From Patescibacteria group bacterium (GTDB taxonomy: Bacteria; Patescibacteriota; Patescibacteriia; 2-12-FULL-60-25): 64,000 bases of DNA. A model generated the notes under the pieces. It did not search any database, was not told where the DNA came from, and worked only from the letters and a program-made list of their open reading frames with translations. Location: positions 62,001 to 126,000 of the forward strand of contig JAGOUY010000002.1 of the NCBI GenBank assembly GCA_018061025.1. Direction: 5' to 3'. The number at the start of each line of letters is the position of its first letter. Position 1 is the first letter of the stretch. The position numbers and the translations under genes were made by a program. Positions 43,187 to 51,249 of the stretch are shown here, in pieces.

Positions 43187-43597
43187 CTAAGAAATTTTCT
43201 TGATCGTAGACGCTCGGGGGTCAATCAGCAATCCCTCAGATACTCCGACGGTAGGGGGCGCGGATACTTGAAAATGCTTCGCCCAGGCATTTCCAATCTC
43301 GCGGATCACAGGAACATGGGTCACGAGGATCGTTCCTTCCGAGAGATCATGCGGCGGCATCCAAGCATCATGGCTAGCCGTTTCAAGCAAGGATTCGTCG
43401 AGCTCCACAGGGAGGCTCAAGACACGACCAATGATCGCAGCCGTCTCCTGCGTCCGAATACGAGGCGAAGCACAAATACGCGTCCAAGCCTGCAAAGCAG
43501 CGAGCCGCTCCGCCAACGCCAAGACCATCCCCTCCCCTTCGGGCGTCAGGTGATCAGGATAGATAGAATAGGCACCATGACGAATAAGGGCAAACAT
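43187..43597 (-). CDS. SixA-like histidine phosphatase (phosphoglycerate mutase superfamily)
   Basis: 136 residues, the minimal form. The catalytic RHG motif (LIRHGAYS) lies at the N-terminus, with LTPEGEGMVLALAERLA, SPRIRTQETA and the second His in LVTHVPVIREI. SixA removes phosphate from phospho-His proteins. The PEP-utiliser-type His domain protein at 28504 and phosphotransfer proteins could be substrates, but nothing in the context links them. Confidence 0.86.
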   Translation of the reverse strand: MFALIRHGAYSIYPDHLTPEGEGMVLALAERLAALQAWTRICASPRIRTQETAAIIGRVLSLPVELDESLLETASHDAWMPPHDLSEGTILVTHVPVIREIGNAWAKHFQVSAPPTVGVSEGLLIDPRASTIKKIS

Positions 43598-43677
43598 AGG
43601 CCATAAGAGGGCTTGTCAGGAGAGTAAACCTCTGATAGGATAGCGTCGCTTCACAAAAAAGCATAGCAATCACGCCC

Positions 43678-43755
43678 GGATGCGTGGTGTAGCCCGGTTA
43701 ACACGTCTCCCTGTCACGGAGAAGATCGAGGGTTCGAATCCCTTCGCATCCGCCA
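43678..43755 (+). tRNA. tRNA-Asp (anticodon GTC)
   Basis: A cloverleaf with acceptor GGATGCG/CGCATCC, anticodon stem CTCC/GGAG with loop CTGTCAC (GTC), T-arm GGTTCGAATCC, and encoded CCA (43753-43755). Confidence 0.96.
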
Positions 43756-43762
43756 CGTAAAA

Positions 43763-43787
43763 GCCACTCCTTTATCGGGTGGTTTTT
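43763..43787 (+). terminator. Terminator after tRNA-Asp
   Basis: CCAC and GTGG arms with flanking A and T runs close a hairpin that ends in TTTTT. Confidence 0.75.
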
Positions 43788-43806
43788 GCGTTGTGGCTCA
43801 TACCGG

Positions 43807-44871
43807 CTAAACTTTTCTGTATCTCGTCGTACGTCCCTGGCCCAAACGCTCAACTCTTTTCAGACGCAACAAAACCTCCAAGGCTTGTGAAACCGTCGGT
43901 CGAGCTACTCCAGTTGCTTTTGCAATATTACCAGGTGTCGCCTCCGTGACCGTTTCAATATATTTCCAAACGAGAAGCTGTTTTGGAGATAGCAGACGCT
44001 CGATATTTTCGTGAGACAGAAGCTCAATGGCGGCTCTCGACTGCTCAAGCAAGATGGTCAGAAAGAACTCCAACCAAGATGTTACGTCTTCGCTCTTCGT
44101 GCCAAGCGTTTTTTGACTCTTTCTAAGAGCAAGATAGTAGTCGGCTTTTTTGTCTTCAATCAGCTTCTCATGTGAAACGTATGGCACATATTCGTACCCA
44201 GCCTTCAACAAAAGGAGGTTTGCAAGAATACGAGACAGACGTCCATTCCCATCTTGAAATGGATGGATAGCGAGAAACTCGACGAGAAAGCTCCCAATAA
44301 CCAACAGCGGATGGAATTCTTTTTGAACCAACGCTTCTGCTGTCCAGACCACAAGCTCCTGCATGTACTTAGGCGTGAGGTAAGCGGGAGCCGTCTCAAA
44401 TATGACGCCAATCGCTTTCCCCGATTCGTCATACATTTCGACTAAGTTCTCCGTCTTCTTGTATTCACCTCGATGTCGCTCATCCTTTGAGACATGTTTG
44501 AGTAATTCCTTGTGGAGATGCTTGATTGAGTTTTCGCTAAAAGGAATGTGCTTCCAACCGTAGAAAACATTGTCCAGCAGCTCGTAATACCCCTGAACTT
44601 CCTGCTTATCACGATCAGCAAACTTTTTGACTGCAAGACCGCGCATAAGTTTCTCAACGTCCTCATCAGAAAGCTTTGAGCCTTCAATACGCGTAGAAGC
44701 TCCTGCCGAAGTGATTAAGACAGAGCGCTTCAAACGTCCCAACGCCTGAGGATTGAGTGACGCCCCTCCAACCCAACGACCTTTCAGCTCATCTATTTGG
44801 TTGAGAAGAAACCAAATATTTTGGGGAATATTTTTTATCCTTCGACCGTGGTGAGGGCTGTTTAATCTCAT
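43807..44871 (-). CDS. Fic-domain protein with C-terminal winged helix
   Basis: 354 residues. The Fic motif HPFQDGNGRLSRIL (203-216) is complete, so AMP-transfer (or similar) catalysis is possible. An N-terminal inhibitory helix SAGASTRIEG (55-64) has the class II S/T-x-x-x-E-G signature. The last 70 residues form a winged-helix domain (ATPGNIAKATGVARPTVSQALEVLL). The last feature plus the palindrome over its promoter suggests self-repression. No separate antitoxin is present. Targets unknown. Confidence 0.92.
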   Translation of the reverse strand: MRLNSPHHGRRIKNIPQNIWFLLNQIDELKGRWVGGASLNPQALGRLKRSVLITSAGASTRIEGSKLSDEDVEKLMRGLAVKKFADRDKQEVQGYYELLDNVFYGWKHIPFSENSIKHLHKELLKHVSKDERHRGEYKKTENLVEMYDESGKAIGVIFETAPAYLTPKYMQELVVWTAEALVQKEFHPLLVIGSFLVEFLAIHPFQDGNGRLSRILANLLLLKAGYEYVPYVSHEKLIEDKKADYYLALRKSQKTLGTKSEDVTSWLEFFLTILLEQSRAAIELLSHENIERLLSPKQLLVWKYIETVTEATPGNIAKATGVARPTVSQALEVLLRLKRVERLGQGRTTRYRKV

Positions 44872-44888
44872 ATATAGTATATAAGAGA
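44866..44888. promoter_or_regulatory. Palindromic operator candidate at the Fic start
   Basis: A 23-bp near-perfect palindrome (TCTCATATATA-G-TATATAAGAGA; one mismatch) covers the predicted start site and the ATG. The encoded winged helix would be a natural repressor. Confidence 0.55.
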
Positions 44889-44916
44889 TTATATTAGATT
44901 AGAATAAACACGTCAA
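44888..44916 (-). promoter_or_regulatory. Near-consensus promoter of the Fic gene
   Basis: On the minus strand TTGACG (44916-44911), 17-bp spacer, perfect TATAAT (44893-44888). Transcription would start near 44881, about 10 nt before the ATG, so the transcript is nearly leaderless. Confidence 0.72.
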
Positions 44917-44988
44917 GACAGGCTGCGATAACCGCTGGTCTCATGTCAGAAAAGCCCTTAGATATAAGAGTTTTTAGTATCGTGCAAC

Positions 44989-46029
44989 TCAGGACCTCGC
45001 CACAGGACGGAAGCCGCCTTCGCCAAGCGCTTTCGAATAGGCGCAAACGAAGCATGCTTGCCGACCAATTGGATCAAAGTACACGGTTGGCGCATCCCCA
45101 TCAGAGAAGAGCCCCGACGAGAGAAAGCGAGTGTAAGTATCAGTGTCAAATGGTCTGATATTCGTGGGTTCCTTGGCCTCTCCCAGAAACTCTTTGAACA
45201 GGTTTTGGATCTGTGCGGTAGCCGTCGCTTGAAGAGCAATATACTCCGTTGGAATGAGATCGGTTGCGTCGTAAAGGTCAGGGTGCTTTGTTACGAGAGC
45301 TGCGTAAAAGATTTGTTGGTCAACAAATGCCTTACTCATAGTCTCAGAATCCGGTCCTTGCGTTGGCTTTACCCAAACAAGGTACGCTCGTTCAGGAATA
45401 TGTTTGAAGAATCCTTCTTTAGTCATCTTATCGGTGACACCGTTTACATAGCCGCCATAGAAAAGATGGTTCTTCCCATCCAAAGGTTCTTTAGCCCCAT
45501 CTTTCACCCAGATGGGCTTAAGGTAGGCAAGCGCAGCTTCCCAGGTACTTTCTTGGACACTTCTTCCAGGCATAACAACCGGAATCATCCCCTCCTTGAT
45601 CCGTTCTACAATCTTCGCATGATCTTTGGCGACCTCGGCGTAAATTAAGTCTTCGTTCTCTACGATATTCTTGACCCATTCCTCAAGGAAAGCGTGCCCT
45701 TCTTCATTCTTCGCCCCCCTGTAGAGAGACACCTGTCGTGCAATTTCCTTCCGGAGGTCGAGTCTCGTTTCTTGCCGTTCATTGGTCTTGGCGCTCTCGA
45801 GACCAGCCTCAAGCAAGGCTTCGTGATAGGGATTCACGGCATGAGGAACAACGAAAACAGCGACCTCTGCTAAAAGCGCTTCTCTGGCAACTTCAAGATC
45901 TTTACGCCGAGTGCCAACCCCCGTGAGACCGCCAGCGTCTTTTTCACGTGCGCATTCAACTGCAAGTTCGGCCGTGAGTTTCGTCAGGCGTTCATAGTTA
46001 GTTGTGAGATTCTGGGACGGGGATGACAT
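44989..46029 (-). CDS. Unrecognised cytosolic protein
   Basis: 346 residues, no signal peptide or membrane helix. It contains an N-terminal helical bundle, AYLVWVKPTQGPDSETMSK, GSEGPDIL-less acidic middle, and HPDLYDATDLIPTEYIAL, which resemble an alpha/beta enzyme core, plus a C-terminal QACFVCAYSKALGEGGF with two Cys. I do not recognise a family. It is monocistronic between Fic and the oxygenase-like gene. Codon use matches the core genes. Confidence 0.6.
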   Translation of the reverse strand: MSSPSQNLTTNYERLTKLTAELAVECAREKDAGGLTGVGTRRKDLEVAREALLAEVAVFVVPHAVNPYHEALLEAGLESAKTNERQETRLDLRKEIARQVSLYRGAKNEEGHAFLEEWVKNIVENEDLIYAEVAKDHAKIVERIKEGMIPVVMPGRSVQESTWEAALAYLKPIWVKDGAKEPLDGKNHLFYGGYVNGVTDKMTKEGFFKHIPERAYLVWVKPTQGPDSETMSKAFVDQQIFYAALVTKHPDLYDATDLIPTEYIALQATATAQIQNLFKEFLGEAKEPTNIRPFDTDTYTRFLSSGLFSDGDAPTVYFDPIGRQACFVCAYSKALGEGGFRPVARS

Positions 46030-46140
46030 ATGGCATTACCAGGCTAGTAAGGGGAATTACACCATCCAGGGGGATGAAAGACAACTTCCTTGCTAAGAGA
46101 TTGCTAAATCAGAACTTATAGTCGTCACACGACAGCTTTT

Positions 46141-46974
46141 ATGTTAGTTTTGTCATCACCTATGCCCTCTCGCTACGAAAGCCTGGTAAACGATTTGGAC
46201 ACCCAATCGTTCCATAAAATGCCCCTTCGCTGCTCACGAGCAGATATCGAAACGGCCGTAAAAGCGTTCTTTACGTTCATGGAATTGCCCGAAGCAACCA
46301 AGAGACGATTCGCCTTCAAACTTGAGGACTACCAGGGTCAAATGGAAATGGGCTATTGGACCCGGTCACGAGCCGAGGGCAAGGCAGATAATCGAGAGTA
46401 TTTTCATTATGATGCCGCAGCGGATGAAGCCTTTCGTAAAACGGGAACGGATTGCCCTGAACTCATGACATTTCTAGATGCCGCCAAGATCGTCTACGAG
46501 GCTACCCTCCCTACGTTACGCGAAGCCGTGCAAATTATTGATGAAGTGTATCCCGGAATTGAAAAGAAGATTTTTGAACCAGGTCCCGGTAGATTCTTGC
46601 AAGCCCCTATTCGCTTTTTAGGATATCCCAATACCGATCCAGGCGACTTCCTTGCCTCTGGACACTATGACAAAGGCATCGTAACCCTTGCCATCGCAGA
46701 GAGCGCGCCCGGACTCCGCATTGGAAAAACACCGGACACGGTCCAAGACGTTATCCATGAAGAAGGCTACGGCCTCTTTTTCCCCGCGATTCAACTTGAA
46801 CCACTTACAAACCCCCATTTTGCTCCCAGCTGGCACGACGTCATCCAAAAAGACCAAGACACCTTTACCTCGGACTATTCGCGCTGGGCCGTCGTGTTAT
46901 TTTTTGCCGCCTGGGATGAACGAGCTACGACCTGGGAAGATCGGCACAAACCAAAGCAAAAAACCATGGAATAA
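46141..46974 (+). CDS. Isopenicillin-N-synthase-like Fe(II)/2-oxoglutarate oxygenase fold protein
   Basis: 277 residues from 46141 (an ATG at 46162 is also possible; neither has SD). The double-stranded beta-helix shows H-x-D in SGHYDKGIVTLAIAES, a distal His in LTNPHFAPSWHDV, and RWAVVLFF with the Arg expected for 2OG. The N-terminal RCSRADIETAVKAFFTFMELP resembles the DIOX_N part of this family. Probable metal-dependent oxidase of an unknown small molecule. It lies 5 bp before an M23-type peptidase gene. Confidence 0.68.
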   Translation: MLVLSSPMPSRYESLVNDLDTQSFHKMPLRCSRADIETAVKAFFTFMELPEATKRRFAFKLEDYQGQMEMGYWTRSRAEGKADNREYFHYDAAADEAFRKTGTDCPELMTFLDAAKIVYEATLPTLREAVQIIDEVYPGIEKKIFEPGPGRFLQAPIRFLGYPNTDPGDFLASGHYDKGIVTLAIAESAPGLRIGKTPDTVQDVIHEEGYGLFFPAIQLEPLTNPHFAPSWHDVIQKDQDTFTSDYSRWAVVLFFAAWDERATTWEDRHKPKQKTME

Positions 46975-46979
46975 AAAAT

Positions 46980-47408
46980 ATGAAAACACAAAACCATTAC
47001 ACGCTACCGATCGACCCGTCAAAGGTGACCGTTTCAATTAAAGAATCCCTCGCACATGTCGGAGAAATGATTCATGCGATCGATTACGATGCGCCAGAAG
47101 GAACACCGATTCTTGCGGCTCTCAAGGGCCACGTTATCGCAGTAAAAGACGACTCAGATATCGGGGGGCTAGATCAATCCTTTGAAGACCAAGGCAACTA
47201 CATCGAAATCCTTCATGCAAATAACGAAGTATCAGAATATGAGCATCTTAAATGCGGTTCAGCAAAGGTGCGTGTAGGTGATAATGTAAAAGCAGGTCAG
47301 ATGATTGCAGAAGTCGGTAATACAGGTTGGAGTGAGTGTCCACATCTACATTTTATGGTGTACCCAAAAGATCACGAATACAAAACCCTAGAGATCATTT
47401 TTGAATGA
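46980..47408 (+). CDS. M23/LytM-type peptidase-fold protein
   Basis: 142 residues. Zinc-site-type features are HAIDYDAPEGTPILAALKG (H-x3-D) and CPHLHFMVYP (HxH), and the beta-hairpin turn VRVGDNVKAGQMIAEVGNTGWS is typical of M23 peptidases. No signal peptide is seen, so it may act inside the cell or leave by another route. It starts 5 bp after the oxygenase-like gene and ends at a terminator. Confidence 0.82.
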   Translation: MKTQNHYTLPIDPSKVTVSIKESLAHVGEMIHAIDYDAPEGTPILAALKGHVIAVKDDSDIGGLDQSFEDQGNYIEILHANNEVSEYEHLKCGSAKVRVGDNVKAGQMIAEVGNTGWSECPHLHFMVYPKDHEYKTLEIIFE

Positions 47409-47418
47409 AAAATAACTT

Positions 47419-47453
47419 AATAAAAACCCGCCTCATACGGGCGGGTTTTTATT
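47419..47453 (+). terminator. Terminator after the M23-type gene
   Basis: A perfect 14-bp stem (47419-47432 / 47440-47453) with a 7-base loop and A/T flanks. It can also serve the convergent gene at 47478. Confidence 0.9.
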
Positions 47454-47477
47454 ATTCCAACGTTTTATCCTGCAACC

Positions 47478-47813
47478 TTACATCGGACGCGCTTCCATAA
47501 CCTCGATCGTTGCTCCTGGGATGCCGAGATGTGGGTGGTTCTTAAAAATCTCCGCTGCCGCTTCCGCCGATTCAGCCGCCACATAGGAAGATAGCATCAT
47601 GCCATTTTTCGCATCTTCGATGCCGCTCTGACTAACACGTTTCGTAGCCCCAAGAGCAATGGTATTTAGTACGGCATCCTTATGTTCGCCCATCCAAACT
47701 CCCCATTCCTGCTGCATTTTAGCCTCCGCCTCTTTCCGCTCCGCTTCTGGTTTTTTCATCCATTCCTCAAGCATACTGACCGGGGCAAGATAGATAACCG
47801 TGAAGTGTTTCAT
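47478..47813 (-). CDS. YCII-like small protein
   Basis: 111 residues from the ATG at 47813 (MKHFTVIYLAP). It has the ferredoxin-like beta-alpha-beta layout with FTVIYLAPVSMLEEW and a C-terminal GIPGATIEVMEARPM as in YCII/DGPF-related proteins. The catalytic His-Asp pair of YciI is not clearly conserved. Role unknown. Confidence 0.6.
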   Translation of the reverse strand: MKHFTVIYLAPVSMLEEWMKKPEAERKEAEAKMQQEWGVWMGEHKDAVLNTIALGATKRVSQSGIEDAKNGMMLSSYVAAESAEAAAEIFKNHPHLGIPGATIEVMEARPM

Positions 47814-47930
47814 AGAAAAATCATACAAAAATTAACCCGTATAGCCATCCTAGCACGGTTTCAATGTATTGCACTGCCCAGGGGGATCCATTAGCCTTTC
47901 CGCTTAAGCCATGCCACAATTGTTTTTGCT

Positions 47931-48497
47931 ATGAATTCCGTCTTCATTACCGGCATACCAACCGCCGGGAAAAGCTACCTTGCCAACAAACTTTGCACCT
48001 CCCAGGGCATGCGCCACATAAAAATAGATGACCTTTGGGATACGGTAAAAGATGATCCGATCCTAGGACATTGGTATCATTATTTTTGGCACAAAGATGA
48101 AGCCGAATATTATGGCACGTCATCTCCTGAAAGGTTATGGCAAGACATCGTGGACCAATCAGAAGCATTTTGGCCAACGGTAAAAAAACATATTGAACAA
48201 ATCATAACGGAAGGAAAACCCGCGATCTTTGACGGTGTAGGATTGCTCCCCCATCTTATGCAACAACTCCCCATAAAAGGAGTGGTCTTAATCGCCGCTT
48301 CCGAGCAGCAAATTCTCGATCGTCTCAAAGCCGAACCCCGCTGGAGCGACAAAGAAGAATTACAGAGGATGGAAGCACATGCGTTCTTTACTGTAGAAGC
48401 GCCAAACTACACTGAACAGGCAAAAAAATATGGTTACCCATTATTCAATGATTCAGCCGCCGCTGAAGCAGAGCTACTTAGACTAATAGAAGGGTAA
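47931..48497 (+). CDS. P-loop nucleotide/small-molecule kinase-like protein
   Basis: 188 residues. Walker A GIPTAGKSYLANKLC at residues 8-22, IKIDDLWDTV, and a C-terminal LIAASEQQILDRLKAEPRW with a lid-like segment resemble AAA_33/adenylate-kinase-like proteins. The substrate cannot be named. Confidence 0.72.
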   Translation: MNSVFITGIPTAGKSYLANKLCTSQGMRHIKIDDLWDTVKDDPILGHWYHYFWHKDEAEYYGTSSPERLWQDIVDQSEAFWPTVKKHIEQIITEGKPAIFDGVGLLPHLMQQLPIKGVVLIAASEQQILDRLKAEPRWSDKEELQRMEAHAFFTVEAPNYTEQAKKYGYPLFNDSAAAEAELLRLIEG

Positions 48498-48574
48498 AAT
48501 ATAATCTGAGGACGACGAACACAGCACTCGATCAAACATATATGAGAGCTTTGTGAAGCAGCGAAAGAATAACT

Positions 48575-48925
48575 ATGGCAACCAACCAATCAACGGTCGA
48601 GTTTATCCAAGACCAATTATCGTCACTTAAAGATATTTCTGCCAAAAAGATGTTTGGCGAATATGCTTTATACTACCAAGGAAAAGTAGTAGCGCTGATT
48701 TGTGACGATACCCTTTTTGTGAAAATGACAGACGAAGGAAAGCAGTTTATCGGAGAGCCATACGAAGAAGGGTGTGCCTATAAAGGCGCAAAAGTCTCTC
48801 TAAAAATAAACGCGGAACAAATTGAAAACCGAGAATGGTTAAGCCAACTGATACAAATAACAGCCGAGCATATTCAGGCACCCAAACGAAAGACAGCGAA
48901 AAATGATTCACCGCTTAAAACATAA
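48575..48925 (+). CDS. TfoX N-terminal-domain protein
   Basis: 116 residues. TVEFIQDQLSSLKDISAKKMFGEYALYYQGKVVALICDDTLFVK is the TfoX_N pattern. The C-terminal TfoX domain is absent. TfoX/Sxy proteins activate competence genes in some Gram-negative bacteria; many short ones have unknown roles. No competence operon is in this window. Confidence 0.78.
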   Translation: MATNQSTVEFIQDQLSSLKDISAKKMFGEYALYYQGKVVALICDDTLFVKMTDEGKQFIGEPYEEGCAYKGAKVSLKINAEQIENREWLSQLIQITAEHIQAPKRKTAKNDSPLKT

Positions 48926-48950
48926 AAAGAAGAACGCCCCACGGGAGCGT
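48922..48950 (-). terminator. Terminator of the 49004 orphan gene
   Basis: ACGCCCC and GGGAGCGT arms (48934-48940 / 48943-48950) form a stem whose one mismatch becomes G-U in the minus transcript, followed on that strand by a T-rich run (48933-48922). Confidence 0.7.
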
Positions 48951-49003
48951 CCGATGAGGCGGGAGGATGAGGAGAGAGTTGGTGAGTGGTCGAAGAGGCT
49001 GGG

Positions 49004-49372
49004 TCAGGCTCTGGTCAGGTCGTCGACCTGTTCGAAGACGTCGAGAGGGGCGTGGAGGAGGAAGCTACGACCCCTCTCAGGGTCACGGAGAAGGCCCTGT
49101 CGGAGTCCAGCGCTCGTGTCCTCGATCTTCTGGATGACATCCGTGGCGAGTGTCGCAGCGTCGACGCGAGAAGACGGCTCAGGAAGAACATCGCACTCGC
49201 AAGGGAAGACCCTCCCCCGGATGATGAGGTCTACCGCATGACGACCCGGAACATGGACAGGTCTGTTCGGCTCAGACCGAAGGGTAACTCCCAGACCGAG
49301 CTGCCGCTCAGGGAAGATCCCTCGAACATGGAGATGGGTGACCGGAGAACCACGTGCCGCAGCTTTACCCAT
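49004..49372 (-). CDS. Orphan protein of unknown function with strong SD
   Basis: 122 residues. AAAGGAGC precedes the ATG at 49372 by a normal distance. A long frame also exists on the plus strand, but the minus frame has the SD, a terminator and a fitting codon pattern. The protein has an N-terminal basic stretch, mixed beta core (LIIRGRVFPCECDVL) and a C-terminal helix with few hydrophobic residues. No family recognised. It lies between tfoX-like and the DUF2975 cluster. Confidence 0.6.
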   Translation of the reverse strand: MGKAAARGSPVTHLHVRGIFPERQLGLGVTLRSEPNRPVHVPGRHAVDLIIRGRVFPCECDVLPEPSSRVDAATLATDVIQKIEDTSAGLRQGLLRDPERGRSFLLHAPLDVFEQVDDLTRA

Positions 49373-49390
49373 TGGTAACTGCTCCTTTCA

Positions 49391-49416
49391 AAAAAGACCC
49401 TAACACGGGTCTTTTT
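49391..49416. terminator. Perfect hairpin between the DUF2975 gene and the orphan
   Basis: A 10-bp stem (49391-49400 / 49407-49416, AAAAAGACCC type) with 6-base loop. Flanking A and T runs make it usable in both directions. It ends just before the SD of the 49004 gene. Confidence 0.82.
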
Positions 49417-49438
49417 ATGAGGCAAGAATGGGTTTGTG

Positions 49439-49921
49439 CTACACCGTCAACTCATTCTCCGACTTTATCTCCACCGCCGTTTGCAAAAGCTTCTCAAACA
49501 ACCCTGCTGCCGCAGCCATAATGATAGAGCCAAGCAGCATAAGCAAACCCATGACAACGCCACCCGCAATATCATCCGTACCGCGCACCACAAAAAAGAA
49601 ATACGCTTCCGCTCCAAGGACAAAAGGGATAAGCACCAGCGCACAGCGCTTAATGATACATAGCGCTGTCACCGCGCGCCCGGAAAAAACTTCATTTTGG
49701 GCGATATATCCCAATAACTTATAGGTTTGAGCGAGTGCGACAAAAAAGGCGATAGAGGCCGTATAGGCGTAGGCCAAAAATGGATCGTTGAAATATATTT
49801 CAAAGAAGGTCGCCTGCACATTTCTCCCCTCAAGATGAGGTTCTCCGAGCAAAAAAGTCAGCGCCGCGAGTCCGATAAGGACAATGACTACTTGGAGAAA
49901 TCGAGTTGAGCTTATTTTCAT
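49439..49921 (-). CDS. DUF2975 membrane protein (second copy)
   Basis: 160 residues, four membrane helices with IAQNEVFSGRAVTALCIIKRCALVLI, the DUF2975 signature, and a C-terminal KLLQTAVEIKSENELTV. It ends in the same SENELTV tail as its paralogue at 50147. The XRE regulator gene lies 17 bp upstream. Confidence 0.85.
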   Translation of the reverse strand: MKISSTRFLQVVIVLIGLAALTFLLGEPHLEGRNVQATFFEIYFNDPFLAYAYTASIAFFVALAQTYKLLGYIAQNEVFSGRAVTALCIIKRCALVLIPFVLGAEAYFFFVVRGTDDIAGGVVMGLLMLLGSIIMAAAAGLFEKLLQTAVEIKSENELTV

Positions 49922-49938
49922 AGGTTTTAAGGTTCAAC

Positions 49939-50142
49939 TTATTTCTTATACTCCAACACATCCCCCGGCTGGCACGCCAACGCCTCACAAATCGCTTCAA
50001 GCGTCGATAACCGGATCGCCTTTGCTTTCCCATTTTTTAAAATAGAAATATTCGCCATCGTAATCCCGACCTTATCCGCAAGTTCTGTCACACTCATTTT
50101 TCGCTTCGCCAACATCACATCAATATTGATAATTATCGCCAT
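49939..50142 (-). CDS. XRE-type transcription regulator
   Basis: 67 residues, one HTH (MSVTELADKVGITMANISILKNGKAKAIRLSTLEAICEALACQPGDVLEY). This is the YozG-type mini-regulator often encoded next to DUF2975 membrane proteins. It probably controls its own operon. Confidence 0.92.
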   Translation of the reverse strand: MAIIINIDVMLAKRKMSVTELADKVGITMANISILKNGKAKAIRLSTLEAICEALACQPGDVLEYKK

Positions 50143-50146
50143 ATTA

Positions 50147-50632
50147 TTAAACAGTTAGTTCATTTTCAGATGTAATCGCTATGGCACTTTGCAACAATTG
50201 CTCCAGCACCGCCGCAAACACCGCCATCACAAGAGGCGCGCAAGCAATGACCGCACCAATGATAAGAAGTCCCGGCGCATCGTCTGAATCCGCAATCGGA
50301 AACAAAAGGGGTACCGCTCCAACATATAAGACCGTGATCGCAATCGCACATTGTTTGATCGTACGTAATGCCTTAACCGAGGCCTGTGAGAAGGCATTGT
50401 TTTGGTCGATGTAACGCAAGAGCTTGCCTGCTTGCCAGAGTGCGACAAAGAACGGGATCACCGTAAGATACAGATCGATACTGATCAGGTAGACGGAGTA
50501 ACGAACCGTAGGAAATACACGTGCGCCACTTTTCCAGATCGCGGGCAGGGCAAAAACGCAAAACGCCAATGTACCCAAGGTGATAAGGAAAAGAATGGCG
50601 CGTAAAAAATGGGTGGACACGTGTTTGGTCAT
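50147..50632 (-). CDS. DUF2975 membrane protein (first copy)
   Basis: 161 residues, four membrane helices, IDQNNAFSQASVKALRTIKQCAIAI signature, and the same SENELTV tail. It ends 4 bp before the XRE gene. Two paralogues flank one regulator, which suggests a regulated membrane pair. Function unknown. Confidence 0.85.
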   Translation of the reverse strand: MTKHVSTHFLRAILFLITLGTLAFCVFALPAIWKSGARVFPTVRYSVYLISIDLYLTVIPFFVALWQAGKLLRYIDQNNAFSQASVKALRTIKQCAIAITVLYVGAVPLLFPIADSDDAPGLLIIGAVIACAPLVMAVFAAVLEQLLQSAIAITSENELTV

Positions 50633-50667
50633 AGATAACAGTATTTATTGTAATTCGATATATTATT

Positions 50668-50697
50668 ATTGTTAATACAAATAAGACACCTTGTCAA
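50668..50697 (-). promoter_or_regulatory. Promoter of the DUF2975-XRE-DUF2975 operon
   Basis: On the minus strand a perfect TTGACA (50697-50692), 18-bp spacer, AACAAT (50673-50668). The leader of about 30 nt is AT-rich, with no SD. Confidence 0.5.
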
Positions 50698-50743
50698 ATC
50701 CCTTGCTTTTTTTCCCAGAAACGCTAAACTATGGCCAAATCCT

Positions 50744-51151
50744 ATGAAATACAACGCCATCCTCTCCATTGTTGGAAAAGTCCTTCTCACGCTTTTGCTC
50801 GTCATGCCCATCCTCGGCACTCTCGGCATCTTTCCTGCGCCGACCGCTGACATGTACCAAACACCGGAAGCCTTCCAGTTCATCAACCTCCTCATGCAAA
50901 GCAAGTATATCATGGTCATCAATTCCGTCGTGTACCTCATCACCCTCTACTGTCTTTGGACACGTCGCACCGCCCTCGCCGCTCTCTTGCTCCTCCCTAT
51001 CTCGATCAACATCGTCGGCTTCCATGCCTTCCTCGATGGCGGCCTCTTTACCGGCGGTGCCGTCATGGGAAACGTCCTCCTTCTCCTCAACCTCGCCTTC
51101 CTCTGGCAACAACGCGCGAACTACAAATCCCTTTGGGAAAAACGGACGTAA
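50744..51151 (+). CDS. DoxX-like small membrane protein
   Basis: 135 residues from the ATG at 50744 (MKYNAILSIVG). Four membrane helices, with the last pair around GFHAFLDGGLFTGGAVMGNVLLLLNLAFLW, resemble the DoxX/SURF4 group. No catalytic motif is visible. Confidence 0.65.
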   Translation: MKYNAILSIVGKVLLTLLLVMPILGTLGIFPAPTADMYQTPEAFQFINLLMQSKYIMVINSVVYLITLYCLWTRRTALAALLLLPISINIVGFHAFLDGGLFTGGAVMGNVLLLLNLAFLWQQRANYKSLWEKRT

Positions 51152-51163
51152 CATCAACATCTA

Positions 51164-51202
51164 TATAAAAACATCCCGGACATGTACCGGGATGTTTTTA
51201 TA
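51164..51202. terminator. Strong terminator after the DoxX-like gene
   Basis: A perfect 16-bp stem (51164-51179 / 51187-51202, core AAAAACATCCCGG) with a 7-base loop and A/T flanks. Confidence 0.9.
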
Positions 51203-51249
51203 TGATAGCAGTCCTAGCCTCAACCCAGAGCGCCTGTTACCCTTCTCCC

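Noticed and set aside
48986..49378. 130-codon plus-strand frame opposite the 49004 gene
   Set aside because: Protein-like, but no SD; the minus frame has SD, terminator and better codon pattern.
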